Shown in pieces: positions 1 to 9,981 of a DNA stretch of 64,000 nt. The stretch comes from Trileptium ribeirensis. Taxonomy: Eukaryota; Nematoda; Enoplea; Enoplida; Thoracostomopsidae. The stretch covers positions 1 to 64,000 of the forward strand of contig JASANE010018300.1 in NCBI GenBank assembly GCA_030248225.1. Direction: 5' to 3'. A program made the position numbers and the translations under genes. The stretch's first letter is position 1. Every line of letters begins with the position of its first letter. The notes under the pieces are model-generated. The model was given only the letters and a program-made list of their open reading frames with translations, ran no database searches and was not told where the DNA came from.

Positions 1-475
1 CATTAATACCTTTACTTTTACAAAAATCATAAACTAAGCTATTTACAAATTCCTTGCCATTATCAGTTTGAAAATTTTCAGGTTTATTATTTTCAAATAC
101 TGGTTTAAGTGCTACAAGGATTGTGGGTGCTGTTTTATTTTTAAATGGAACCACCTTGGCATTACTCTTCGAGAAGCAATCAATTACAACAAGCAAGTAT
201 TTGAATCCATCATTGTAGGATGAAATGTTTGTCATATCTGCCAAATCTGCCTGGTAAAGATCATGCAAACCTTTGACAACAGTGCGCCGCCGTTTAAACA
301 TAATACGTCGAGGTTTGTGCAGCGTATATGTTTCTTCACCTTGTAACCATTCCTTCACCTGTTTCAACTTAACCTTTAGACTGCGCTTCCGTGCTTCTTT
401 ATATAGTTTAGATGCTGTAGAAAATCCAGCAGCATTCGTGGTGTTGTAATAAATTACTTTTAGTTGTGATTCCAT
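1..475 (-). CDS. Polinton/Maverick-type integrase, N-terminal part (runs off window edge)
   Basis: Reading from the ATG at 475 to the left edge gives 158 codons with no stop, so the gene is cut by the window. Seen: a basic N-terminal region, then QADLADM, which fits the first catalytic Asp of a retroviral-type DDE integrase core, then a YLLVVIDCFSK strand and DNGKEF, which fits the second catalytic Asp. The third acidic residue would lie outside. Known: integrases of this type insert Polinton/Maverick and adintovirus DNA, which also encodes a family-B polymerase. Here that polymerase lies just upstream on the same strand, which supports the call. A Ty3-type integrase is the main alternative, but no reverse transcriptase or LTR is nearby. 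Confidence 0.87.
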   Translation of the reverse strand, partial: MESQLKVIYYNTTNAAGFSTASKLYKEARKRSLKVKLKQVKEWLQGEETYTLHKPRRIMFKRRRTVVKGLHDLYQADLADMTNISSYNDGFKYLLVVIDCFSKSNAKVVPFKNKTAPTILVALKPVFENNKPENFQTDNGKEFVNSLVYDFCKSKGIN

Positions 476-516
476 TTTTTATTCAAAAAATCAACACATC
501 TTTTAAGAACATTTTA

Positions 517-747
517 TTAAAGCAAACTATAATAACCATACGCATAAGAGGTAATACCATCATTCAATATATATCTCATATCATCATAAGCGGACAAACT
601 TAATTTATTTTGACTCACTGTATTTAAAATATGTTTATCTGATCTTATCAAATTCATTAGGTTAAACATATAACTTCGTTGAAATAGCGTATTTACATAA
701 TTTTCATGTTTAATCTCATGTTTCACCACACACCTTTTTATTCCCTT
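517..747 (-). pseudogene. C-terminal end of the polymerase in a shifted frame
   Basis: This short frame starts where the long polymerase frame stops and reads as the expected polymerase C-terminus, with the conserved-looking LSAYDDMRYIL and DGITSYAYG motifs. It lies in a different frame from 738-4346, so one small indel separates the two. The break is in an A-rich run near 750-760. It may be an inactivating mutation, an assembly error at a homopolymer, or less likely ribosomal slippage. The only ordinary start in this piece would be a GTG, so it is not an independent gene. Confidence 0.72.
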
Positions 748-3700
748 TGCTCTTTTTTCTCAACACCATATTTCATACTATACATCTTAGATCGAAGACC
801 AACAAATTCTTCAATAGGGACACCCGCCGTTTCATCCTTCATTTTACCCAAAACTTTTTTATTCTGATTCGAAAATAAAAAATGATCCGACGGGTAATCA
901 CTAGTATCAAAGATTTGTTGATTTTCATACATATCTTTATAAATATCATCAGTAAAAACAGCGTAACACAGTGAATCTGTATCAGTAAACAACAATTTAC
1001 AACGATTACCATATGAACATTTCATGTAATTATAATGAAAATCGTACATAAGAAGCTTTGATAGGTCCAATACTGTAAACCCTACATATATTGGTTTGCA
1101 AAGATTGACTGTTTTCCTACTCATGTTTACAGCTACCAAATTCTCATTAAATATTGATGACATGTTATACCTTGGGTTTGCAACCATCTTGGCGTATTTT
1201 TGTTCGTTGGTAATCAGGTTGATATCCACATAACCACGAACGTTTTCCATTGTTTTTCCAAAAACAGCATTGTTAAGCAATTTAAATAAATCCTTTTCGA
1301 AATCACTCCGCGCACATTTGCGCATTTCGGTGTTATACTTTATGTATGGAGCCATCCAGTCAGACTGTGTAAACGATATCACTCTATGTATATGTTGAAG
1401 TTTCATTCCCAAATTCAGATACAATTGTAAATTTCGAATATGAATCTTATATTTGTGTTTGTTTTGTAAATTTGGAACTAATTTTTCAACAGAAGGGTTC
1501 ATTACCTTTAAATCATTTTTTATATCCACACAATATGATGACAACATATTATCAGTCACATACAACCGTTCAGGTGCAAGCGGATAATCATTGTGAAGAT
1601 CATGTAGGTGTACAGGGTATAATAAATCAACTTCAAGAATATATCCTTCATCACCATTAGCATCAATATTAGGCCAGTCAATGGATTCAATTTCTTCATT
1701 AGTCATCCACTGAAAATTATTACACGGTAGTTTCTGAACCATCGACCAACCATACAGATTATTTGCATCAAGATACATAATATACAACGTCTTTAGTGTT
1801 GCGTCATAGTTGCTGAGGCACTTGTTGTTTGCTTTTGCGTAGCGATGAGAGATTACAGAAACACCCCCACGTATACCTTCTTCGAAGAAGGAGTACATGT
1901 CGGGGTCTGACAGTAAATCTAACTTCACTCCAGTAAGCTTCAAACAAGCATCCCAAGCAAAACTAGGTAACGTAATATAGTGTACAGGATCAAGATTAAA
2001 TTTATCAAGACAAAACAAACGAAAATTTTCAAATACATCACACAATAATAATACATCAGTTTTTAGATATAAATCATGATATTCGCCGAGATTACTTATA
2101 TTCATTTCATTCCATACATGCTGAGCATGTTTATAATCTTCTTCAGTCACTGTAGAGTTGTTGAGAGACGCATAAAAGTCTGTTCGACTAGGAAGAGATT
2201 CTTCGTTAAATCGGTCAACATTGTCCATATACTCGTAGGGATATACACCTTTGCGCACCATTAGATCTAAATGATTGGTTGCAAAGTTTTTATTCATTGC
2301 ATTGAACTTGGTTAGTTCCAAGTTATTAACCAACGTATCTAGTGAAGATGGTAGAAACTGTATCGTATCCACAAAGCGTATTTTCCATCCAACTTCATCA
2401 TTATCATCGTCATTACCAAGAATAAAATCCAACCCATCCACATTTTCATCCCAACATTCATCGTTGTCGTCATCATCAATCTTTCGCTTTTTAGCCTTCC
2501 GCTTAATCGAAAATGTCATATAATCTTCCATTCCTTTAGCAATACAGTCAATTTCCAAACCTTTTTGTTTACATATTGTTCCCAGTTCCTGCATGATTAA
2601 ATGGCCGTCATATCGTCGTAAATTATGAAACAGTACAGTGACATCCCGACTAAGACGGTATCCAATGTTGCACTTGAGATGAGCAGCGCCGCGGTAGCAC
2701 CCACAGATATGACAGTGATCTTTAGCCTTTTCCTCCATATAGCTGTTACATAAATAACAATATTGACTATTGTTAAAATTAATATAATCTTCTTTAGTCA
2801 TATTCATTGTTTTCTGATTATTCATATAGTTGCATTGATATGATTCAGTCATTTCGATAATTTTTCGTAAAAAGTTATCTACTACATTATCACCACGATA
2901 TATTATAGGATTGCCGACTTTAATTTTATCATTGCAGCATCCAATTAGTTCCACCAATCCAAATCCACATGGGGTATGACGTTGATAAATGTTGGTATAT
3001 GAGGTTTGTGATGATTGATTACAAGTATCGACTTTTTGAAGCAGACATTCAAAGTCAGCATAAATGACGTATGGCGAACGTTGCATGCGGTGTATATTGA
3101 CAAACTCCAACTTCGAGTCTTTAGGCGGTAATTGGATTCGTGATGACTCATTATTTCGACACCTCTCCATATGTTCGCTTCGTTGTTGATCACTGTAGCA
3201 TGGCACGAGACACTTATCACAAAAATATTTCTTTGTTTTATGTTTTCTTTGGTTATGTAATAGAGAATCAAGATTTCGCACTAAACAATAATGTCCCTCG
3301 TAGAGCAGTAGATGAACGTAACGTTGATATTTGGTTTGAGATATGTATAAAGGAAAAATGTCGCCATCTTCAAAACCGTATACATTTACGGCAATTTCAT
3401 TTTGATGTTCAAAACGTGGTATATCATTTAGTGTTACGGGAAAATGCATTCCATTCGTATTTAGTTCATTCATAAAGGGTATATAATTATTAACTCGCCC
3501 CGCATGTTGATTGCGATCTATAGGGTGTAAAGCTGCCAAAATACACCATAGAAAACATCTGTTATCGTCATTTTGAATGTTGAGGATAGCATGTTTATTT
3601 CGAATTGATGATGGTAACTGCTTATATGATGAGCCGCGAATTGGTTGATAGATACTTAGATGCACATCTGCATGACGGACGTCTTGAAGTATCCAACCAG

Positions 3701-4346
3701 AGCCTCGAGCTTCAAATTCGTCCAATTTTTTTAGCAATTCGTTAAAAATGTCTGTAATTTCATCACTGATGACATACCCGGGAAGTATCGTACGTACTTT
3801 GTTATTAAAATGTGCAGTCATTTGGCTGCCATCCAGCTTCTGTAGTACACATTCCACACTAATCCACAATTTGATACCGCGTTGTTGTTGGGTACATACC
3901 AAGTTTTCCAAAACCGAACGTGAATTTCTTAAAAAGATAGATAAGTCGTTGATAACATCATCGGGCTTAATGTAGTAGCTGCGTATAAATCCATTGAGAG
4001 CCTTTATCCATTGCAGCAATTTGATGCCGTTAATGTCATCAACCAAAAATGTCTTCCGCGAACCCCAGTTTATGTCACGGGCCATTGTCAAAAGTTCATC
4101 CATTTCATCTTGCACACATCGCTGTTTAGTTGCTGGAACTCCATCGTTATGATCATCAGGAAGTTGTCGCTTCATCGATTCCTGATGTTGTTGCTTTAAA
4201 TGTCGACTTAAATTGTCTTTACGGTTGAATATTACTCCGCATTGTTGACATTTAAATTCCATATTGTGGTGTATTGAATCAATATGACGACGCAGTTTAT
4301 CACGTCGAGTAAAATTCCGAAAGCAAAAATCACATTTAAACGACAT
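738..4346 (-). CDS. Protein-primed family-B DNA polymerase of a Polinton/adintovirus-like element
   Basis: This 1202-residue frame starts at an ATG preceded by stops. Domains in order: two C2H2 zinc fingers (residues 5-26 and 33-54); a segment with [11 protein letters not shown] (265-275) and [12 protein letters not shown] (345-356), then a Cys/His cluster (376-396); exonuclease I YADFE (429-433); an endonuclease VII-like zinc/HNH cluster with DHCH and RGAAH (530-560); exonuclease [10 protein letters not shown] (573-580); an acidic insert (623-652); exonuclease III YLKTD (760-764); palm motif [11 protein letters not shown] (858-867); motif [10 protein letters not shown] (1022-1030); motif C FTDTDS (1120-1125). 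This order is that of Polinton-type protein-primed polymerases, which copy the element with 3'-5' proofreading. The last part is displaced into another frame, so the copy is probably inactive, though all visible catalytic motifs are intact. Confidence 0.93.
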   Translation of the reverse strand: MSFKCDFCFRNFTRRDKLRRHIDSIHHNMEFKCQQCGVIFNRKDNLSRHLKQQHQESMKRQLPDDHNDGVPATKQRCVQDEMDELLTMARDINWGSRKTFLVDDINGIKLLQWIKALNGFIRSYYIKPDDVINDLSIFLRNSRSVLENLVCTQQQRGIKLWISVECVLQKLDGSQMTAHFNNKVRTILPGYVISDEITDIFNELLKKLDEFEARGSGWILQDVRHADVHLSIYQPIRGSSYKQLPSSIRNKHAILNIQNDDNRCFLWCILAALHPIDRNQHAGRVNNYIPFMNELNTNGMHFPVTLNDIPRFEHQNEIAVNVYGFEDGDIFPLYISQTKYQRYVHLLLYEGHYCLVRNLDSLLHNQRKHKTKKYFCDKCLVPCYSDQQRSEHMERCRNNESSRIQLPPKDSKLEFVNIHRMQRSPYVIYADFECLLQKVDTCNQSSQTSYTNIYQRHTPCGFGLVELIGCCNDKIKVGNPIIYRGDNVVDNFLRKIIEMTESYQCNYMNNQKTMNMTKEDYINFNNSQYCYLCNSYMEEKAKDHCHICGCYRGAAHLKCNIGYRLSRDVTVLFHNLRRYDGHLIMQELGTICKQKGLEIDCIAKGMEDYMTFSIKRKAKKRKIDDDDNDECWDENVDGLDFILGNDDDNDEVGWKIRFVDTIQFLPSSLDTLVNNLELTKFNAMNKNFATNHLDLMVRKGVYPYEYMDNVDRFNEESLPSRTDFYASLNNSTVTEEDYKHAQHVWNEMNISNLGEYHDLYLKTDVLLLCDVFENFRLFCLDKFNLDPVHYITLPSFAWDACLKLTGVKLDLLSDPDMYSFFEEGIRGGVSVISHRYAKANNKCLSNYDATLKTLYIMYLDANNLYGWSMVQKLPCNNFQWMTNEEIESIDWPNIDANGDEGYILEVDLLYPVHLHDLHNDYPLAPERLYVTDNMLSSYCVDIKNDLKVMNPSVEKLVPNLQNKHKYKIHIRNLQLYLNLGMKLQHIHRVISFTQSDWMAPYIKYNTEMRKCARSDFEKDLFKLLNNAVFGKTMENVRGYVDINLITNEQKYAKMVANPRYNMSSIFNENLVAVNMSRKTVNLCKPIYVGFTVLDLSKLLMYDFHYNYMKCSYGNRCKLLFTDTDSLCYAVFTDDIYKDMYENQQIFDTSDYPSDHFLFSNQNKKVLGKMKDETAGVPIEEFVGLRSKMYSMKYGVEKKEQRE

Positions 4347-4901
4347 CCTTTTAAGAACTTAAGAACAACTGTGAAACAAACACCACTAAGGCAAAACAAC
4401 AAAATGATTGTTGCACAGGTTTAAGCTGCTTATATACTATGTTGCAAAACCTCGCGCTGGTGGGGTCATCATTATGACGCAATTACACATAAGTATTTCA
4501 TAACATCTAGCCATAAGAATTTCAATGAATATCCGGTAATACATAGCTAAATGCTGACTCATACTTTCTGATGTATATAAACTAGTAGTGCCGAATTCTC
4601 TGTTCATTTTCTCTTTGCGATCGTTCTATTCTTACGTTGCTCCGGTTGTGCTGCATTTGGTGTCCACATTATTTCAACACGTTTTGTTTTAATTCTCTTC
4701 ACCGCTGCATAGTTACCCGGCTTACTTACTTTTAAATAGTTTCCATATCATGGTAATATATCACAGTCTATGTTTCAACTGGGGTTGAGAATTATTTCAA
4801 CGGGGTTTCTAATTATAGGTAGTTTACGTAATATTGAAGCCACCCGACCCACGAGCCCTTAAATGAATAATATAACATGACATAAATTGAAAATATATAT
4901 T
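4347..4901. promoter_or_regulatory. Possible divergent promoter region upstream of the polymerase
   Basis: No long coding frame is present. On the minus strand a TATATAAG box (4429-4436) lies about 85 bp before the polymerase ATG, a good place for its core promoter. On the plus strand a TATATAAA (4574-4581) faces the other way, but no convincing gene follows it. Terminal inverted repeats of the element were not recognised here. Promoter activity is inferred from sequence only. Confidence 0.35.
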
Positions 4902-5297
4902 TCAACTCATGTTCAACAATTTCAACGAACAAAACATATCTTTACTAACCAAACCACTCACTTCTGTATTTGAGCTGTACAAAAAACTACCCTCTTTATG
5001 TGTATCCTGAGCATCAAACATATTAATAAGGTAATTCCAGAGTTGCATATTATATCGTTGTTGACGAATAAGAGCAATGCTTGAAGGTAGGTTTTCATAT
5101 TGTTTTCTTGTATAACACGGATAAAAATATCTTTCTTTGCAATATAAATTATAATATTTTGGTGACATAACAATATTATGTAGAGCTAGGAACAGTGACA
5201 ACACCGTCGGAGAATGCAGTCGCTTGTCATATGTGTTATACGTTTGTATTTTGCTAAGCGACCCTGGTAGTTTTTGCTGAATGCAGTCGCTTGTCAT
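4902..5297 (-). CDS. Unassigned 131-residue ORF next to the mobile element
   Basis: The open frame is rich in Tyr, Leu and Ser and shows no motif I recognise, no signal peptide and no clear transmembrane helix. It lies upstream of, and on the same strand as, the polymerase, so it could be a small accessory gene of the element. Its first codons lie inside a 67-bp tandem duplication (5212-5345), which makes the start uncertain. A second, shorter frame overlaps it. Existence as a gene is doubtful. Confidence 0.25.
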   Translation of the reverse strand: MTSDCIQQKLPGSLSKIQTYNTYDKRLHSPTVLSLFLALHNIVMSPKYYNLYCKERYFYPCYTRKQYENLPSSIALIRQQRYNMQLWNYLINMFDAQDTHKEGSFLYSSNTEVSGLVSKDMFCSLKLLNMS

Positions 5298-5345
5298 ATG
5301 TGTTATACGTTTGTATTTTGCTAAGCGACCCTGGTAGTTTTTGCT
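5212..5345. repeat. Perfect 67-bp tandem duplication
   Basis: Bases 5212-5278 are repeated without change at 5279-5345; each copy starts gaatgcagtcgcttgtc. The identity implies a recent event or an assembly duplication. It overlaps the start of the ORF at 4902-5297. Confidence 0.96.
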
Positions 5346-5946
5346 GAATTAAAGAAGTTTTTCCACAGTTGCGAGGTTTTTGAGCCTTGTTTTTGAAACT
5401 TTGCAATGTTGTTGCTTACGCAACGTGATGAGGTTATTACAGACACAATGTCATTTGTTGTATGCTGGTTTTAGACCGATATATAATATTCCTCGATGGT
5501 ATTGTTTATATTTTTTAATTTAAAATGGTTTACATTATTGTCGTACTAGAAACATTAACTTAATTATTGGCTAAGTTTTTGGTGCGCAAATTGTTAAATG
5601 AATATTTGCTAGTTAGAACAAAACAGGTCTCTTGAGTGAAGTTTTGAAATTTTAGATAAAAATTATAGGTCATCCATTCTAATGGTTTAGGTGGACAAAA
5701 TTTCTGGGTTATTTTTAGTGTACCCACACATTTGCATAGTTAATACCACCAGGTTTTGTTTTGTACATATTTTATACTTTTTATATATTTTTACACACAG
5801 CATTTACTGCGCTAGTCAGTTAGGCAGGCAGGCAAAGGCAGTCGTTTTCGTATAATATTAATATACACTTTTTATTTCTATTACATTTTTATTAACATAT
5901 ACCTACCTATATATGTTATAGAATATATTAATAAAAATTAAATGCT
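5346..5946. other. Gene-free spacer
   Basis: AT-rich sequence with no coding frame or repeat family recognised, apart from a short GGCA run near 5823-5835. The right terminus of the mobile element may lie in or before this stretch, but no inverted repeat could be matched because the other end is outside the window. Confidence 0.5.
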
Positions 5947-6180
5947 ATGCCTGGACGGGGTGGTCAATTAATAAATATAGAAAGTACACCACGTACAGGT
6001 TACAATAATCCCTGGTTTGGTCAGTGGCAACGGCCAGGACATCGGTTACATAACGATTATTTAATAGTTCGTGATGTATTCGATGAAATGAATTTAAAAA
6101 AATATATTAATAATATAGAAGGCTTGTCGAGTACAAAAAAGCCGATTGCCATTGTTGCTCCACAACAAAAACAAAATTAA
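5947..6180 (+). CDS. Unassigned small ORF (77 residues)
   Basis: ATG to TAA, opening MPGRGGQLINIES, with a Trp/Pro-rich patch (NPWFGQWQRPGHR) and a more helical C-terminal half. The flanks are much more AT-rich than the frame, which is mild support for coding. No family recognised. An upstream AT-rich tract could act as promoter. It could be a small gene of the neighbouring element or a chance frame. Confidence 0.28.
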   Translation: MPGRGGQLINIESTPRTGYNNPWFGQWQRPGHRLHNDYLIVRDVFDEMNLKKYINNIEGLSSTKKPIAIVAPQQKQN

Positions 6181-6379
6181 GGTACTTTTTAAAACATATG
6201 CTATATATATATTATGTTTACTTAAAATATTTATGCATGTGTGAATGCTTGGTTTGCAGTGTAATGCTGCCTGGATATCACTTGGTATCTTGCCGGTCCC
6301 AAGCCCGGATAAAAGCAGAGGGATACTAATCCTTATTTTTTATTTAACCACACATATTTGTTACAGTTTGAATAATTAC

Positions 6380-6578
6380 ACATACAGGATTAATAACTTC
6401 CGCATTCCAAACATTCCAGATGACTTCCAGTTGACATTCCATGTACTCTGGAAATTACAAACGTTCCTGAACATGGTTATTAACTTCCGGGTTACTTCCA
6501 CATTCCAGGGAAATTCCGCATTCCACACATTCCAGGGAACTTCCGCATTACCCTGAGATTTGTTTACATATGGGTAAT
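6380..6578. repeat. Decayed ATTCCAG/CTTCCG-rich repeat leading into the minisatellite
   Basis: Irregular repeats of short words such as acttccgcattcc and cattccaggg. They share the cttccgg core with the ordered array that follows and look like its degenerate margin. Confidence 0.6.
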
Positions 6579-7252
6579 TGGGATTTGTTTACTTCCGGGA
6601 AAAATCTGGGATTTGTTTACTTCCGGTAACAATCTGGGATTTGTTTACTTCCGGATTTGTTTACTTCCGGTAACAATCTGGGATTTGTTTACTTCCGGGA
6701 AAAATCTGGGATTTGTTTACTTCCGGATTTGTTTACTTCCGGTAATAATCTGGGATTTGTTTACTTCCGGTAACAATATGGGATTTGTTTACTTCCGGAT
6801 TTGTTCACTTCCGGTAACAATCTGCGATTTGTTTACTTCCGGATTTGTTCACTTCCGGTAACAATCTGGGATTTGTTTACTTCCGGATTTGTTCACTTCC
6901 GGTAACAATCTGGGATTTGTTTACTTCCGGTAACAATATGGGATTTGTTTACTTCCGGTAACAATCTGGGATTTGTTTACTTCCGGTAACAATCTGGGAT
7001 TTGTTTACTTCCGGGAACAATCTGGGATTTGTTTACTTCCGGTAACAATCTGGGATTTGTTTACTTCCGGTTCAAATGATTAATTACCCATGATCAATTA
7101 TGGGATTTGTTTACTTCCGGATTTGTTTACTTCCGGTAACAATCTGGGATTTGTTTACTTCCGGATTTGTGTACTTCCGGTAACAATCTGGGATTTGTTT
7201 ACTTCCGGATTTGTTTACTTCCGGTAACAATCTGGGATTTGTTTACTTCCGG
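6579..7252. repeat. 28/16-bp minisatellite
   Basis: Units read gggatttgtttacttccgg followed by taacaatct (28 bp). A shortened form keeps only atttgtttacttccgg (16 bp). The long and short forms alternate irregularly, and a 25-bp spacer with attaattacccatgatcaa interrupts the array at about 7073-7098. Most copies differ by zero to two bases. Open frames here simply repeat the array. Confidence 0.97.
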
Positions 7253-7278
7253 TTCAAATGATTAATTACCCATGATCA

Positions 7279-7388
7279 ATTACCTTAAAATTATGATTAA
7301 TTACCCTAAAATTATGATTAATTACCCTAAAATTATGATTAATTACCCTAAAATTATGATTAATTACCCTAAAATTATGATTAATTGC
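7279..7388. repeat. 21-bp tandem array
   Basis: About five copies of accctaaaattatgattaatt, nearly identical. Because 21 is a multiple of three, it gives an open frame encoding repeated MINYPKI units, most likely without meaning. It follows directly on the spacer word attaattacccatgatcaa that also interrupts the 28/16-bp array. Confidence 0.95.
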
Positions 7389-8241
7389 CTCCCGTCAGGG
7401 AGGGGGGCGCAAAACCCCCATTTTCCATCTACTGCCATCTGTTACATTATTAAATACTGCTTCATTATATCTTATTTTGGAGTAAAGTTTGTGTATAAAT
7501 TGGGCTGAAATGATAATTGTTCCTAAAACCCGTGGAGTTTTATTACACAAATTTGTTGAAACGGAGCGATCTAAGCGGGCCGCGAAGCATCAGGGGGTTA
7601 TTTGACACATTAAACACGTTTGTTTCATTGTTTTAATTCCAGCTTAGATGAGTTATTAACTCTGTGGGACAGTATCAGAACAAAATTTAATAAATTTTGG
7701 TGATATTTTCACTTTTTCTTTAGATATAGAGTTCATTAAAATGTGTCTGTAGGTTTTCGATGGAATCTAAACACGACGGAAACAATACCGTTTGCGTGGT
7801 ATGTGTCAAATGTGTTGGGCTTCTACAACGTGAAAATTACTCCTCAAATTATAAATTTTCTTAAAATTTGTTATTTATAAATTTCGAAGGTCATTGAAAG
7901 AAGACAATAAATAGACCTTCGCTTTTATATATGTCTAAAGTTGCTGTAGCGTTGTTATTGGTGCGTAAATGCTATCGCTGGACTTTAAAAATGGGCTCAG
8001 CAACCAGAATTTGGAACGACAAAATGGTCGCTAAGCGCAGATAGCCATCCTTTCGTCTTGAATTAGCTGCAAACGTCCACATTTGCGTGGTACCGATACA
8101 TTGTAAAGTTTTATTTGGTGGTAGAAGTAATTTTATTATTATATTGGCCGAATCACTTCTCAGCCCACAATTAAATGCTATTTTATGGTACATATGCAGG
8201 ATAATTTTGTATTCTCTTATTTTCTAAGCGGAGTCTTGTGG
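7389..8241. other. Gene-free stretch, possible place of missing APC4 5' exons
   Basis: No convincing exon or repeat family was identified. The first one or two exons of the APC4 gene should lie upstream of 9680 but could not be located here or in the next spacer. Confidence 0.4.
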
Positions 8242-8468
8242 ATTAGCGTAGCGTCCTAACGAATCTTTAAATATGCCGGGTATTCTGCACTAATGACCCT
8301 CGATTATATTATTCCAACAATTAGCGTAGCGTCCTAATGAATCTTTAAATATGCCGGGTATTCTGCACTAATGACCCTCGATTATATTCAACAATTAGCG
8401 TAGCGTCCTAACGAATCTTTAAATATGTCGGGTATTCTGCACTAATGACCCTCGATTATATTAGTTCA
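8242..8468. repeat. Three tandem copies of a 74-78 bp unit
   Basis: Units start at 8242, 8320 and 8394 with attagcgtagcgtcctaa, continue through gccgggtattctgcacta and end in a cgattatatt stretch. The copies differ by a few substitutions and by the length of the joining segment. Confidence 0.95.
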
Positions 8469-9438
8469 ACAATTTTTTGGAACGGTTATGCGTACGTAAA
8501 ACCGTTGCATCAGATTGTACATACACGATAAAATATAGTTACAAGACCATCTTTGTACCTGGGACACGGTGTTCTCACAGCTAATCTGGGGATTCCCTAG
8601 GGCATTTCCGCGCCCCCTGCAGTTCGAGCTGGGGAGCCCAGCTCGAAAACTCTCCTTGTAGAAGTTAGATCCTCTGTTAAAGCTAGTATAGGGAGCAGTG
8701 CACACAAAACATGCTGACGGATGAAATACATGAATTATATATTACAAAACACAGGGAAGATTCAGCAGTTGTTTGATCCGAATAAGATTCCTGTTGATCA
8801 AACGTAATAGCGGGCGTATCATAGTTGTTACAAATAATGGAAATAAATCATGTAAATTTTTACAAATTTGATTTTCGTAACATTTCGTTACATGTGAGAT
8901 CTTTCCACACGAAACGTAGTTTTCGCCTTTTAGTAAGTCCGAGCTTACCATTAATTTTCATAGCTACAACATAAGCAAAATTAGTAGTACATAAAACCAC
9001 GTGCTGTTTAGAAAAGAACTACGGGCTTGCAATGACAAAAAATATGCAATAATTGATATTTTTCGTGACCTATAAGTGAACATGCTCTGTTTCCCGAATA
9101 ATCAGGGAGCAGTGCTAGATAAATTTTTGAAATTACGGCAAAATTTTCTACAAATGTAAATTTCAATCCGATTGGAGCAATATTGTGCTAACAAATATTT
9201 TGTTAAATGTGGTGGAATTTTACCTTATTATTTTGTATCAGTTTAACATAACGTAAAAGTAAAAGCCAATTTTAATATTGATTTGTAAATCTACCTGGAT
9301 CAGTAAAATTATATCCTACATGCATTTAAGCATATTACATAAAACCCTCATTAGAAACTGCAGTTTGAAACACATTTCACGCTTACTGTATCGTATTGTG
9401 AGTATATTTTGTCCCGCAAACTTCGTTTTTTTTAATTT
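8469..9438. other. Gene-free stretch with duplicated intron sequence
   Basis: No exon found. The segment 8858-8898 resembles 9590-9632 (shared words gattttc, acatttcgttacat, tgag), so the intron just upstream of the first recognised APC4 exon was duplicated together with the exon relic at 9439-9589. Confidence 0.5.
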
Positions 9439-9589
9439 GACATTAATACTTTAATGACTAGTGTGGAAAATTTTTTGGTGGGTTCTAACCGTTGGCGAAG
9501 CCATCTCACTCTGTGCCATGGAATAAACCCAGAGTAACGGACGATGTATTGTAACGGCCTATTCGAACGGTCTAATTCGGGTACACGAA
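9439..9589 (+). pseudogene. Dead copy of the first recognised APC4 exon
   Basis: This stretch aligns base by base with 9682-9830 of the working exon; both contain ccatgg, cccagagtaacgg and cgaacggtctaattcgg. The copy carries taa and tga where the exon has caa and cga, a one-base insertion near its start, and no usable acceptor. It is a diverged tandem duplicate about 240 bp upstream. Confidence 0.9.
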
Positions 9590-9679
9590 TTTTTAACAAA
9601 CTTGATTTTCACAACATTTTCCGTTACATATGAGTTCACTTTCGCAGTAAATAATATTTTTTCGCTTTTTTATTTTAAG

Positions 9680-9981
9680 GTGACGTAATACTTCAACGAC
9701 TAGTGTGGAAGAAAGCTTGGTCGGTTCCAACCCTTGGCGACGGCATCTCAGTGTATGCCATGGCGTGGACCCAGAGTAACGGCCGGTGTCTCGCTGTGGC
9801 TTACTCGAACGGTCTAATTCGGTTACACGAAATCGAAGCCGGAGAAGTGATCAGGGAATGGAATTTGCAAGATGAGAACTGCAGTAACGATCTTGACGCT
9901 GACGACATGGGACGCGTGACTGCGATGTATTGGAGTGTGGAACCGTATAAATCTGAAACCTGGATGTTAGACGAGTCGTGG
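9680..9981 (+). CDS. ANAPC4: APC4 exon a (WD40 start)
   Basis: The acceptor ttttaag precedes 9680 and the donor gtaaaatg begins at 9982. It starts in phase 1 with GDVILQRL and ends in phase 0 at DESW. It includes ISVYAMAW and LAVAYSNGLIRL, typical of the APC4 propeller. The open frame continues into the intron, which is not coding. Confidence 0.9.

Noticed and set aside
740..760. Programmed -1 frameshift in the polymerase
   Set aside because: The A-rich run is not a good slippery heptamer and no downstream structure was evident; mutation or sequencing error is simpler.
1472..4199. Plus-strand and alternative-frame ORFs under the polymerase gene
   Set aside because: Shadows of a long, motif-confirmed coding frame.
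6613..6861. Open frame across the 28/16-bp minisatellite
   Set aside because: It only translates the repeat; no start context or conservation expected.
7990..8070. WD40-like reading (KWSLSADSHPFVL) as a possible APC4 exon 2
   Set aside because: It needs a one-base frameshift, has no clean donor in the required phase and the similarity is too short to call.
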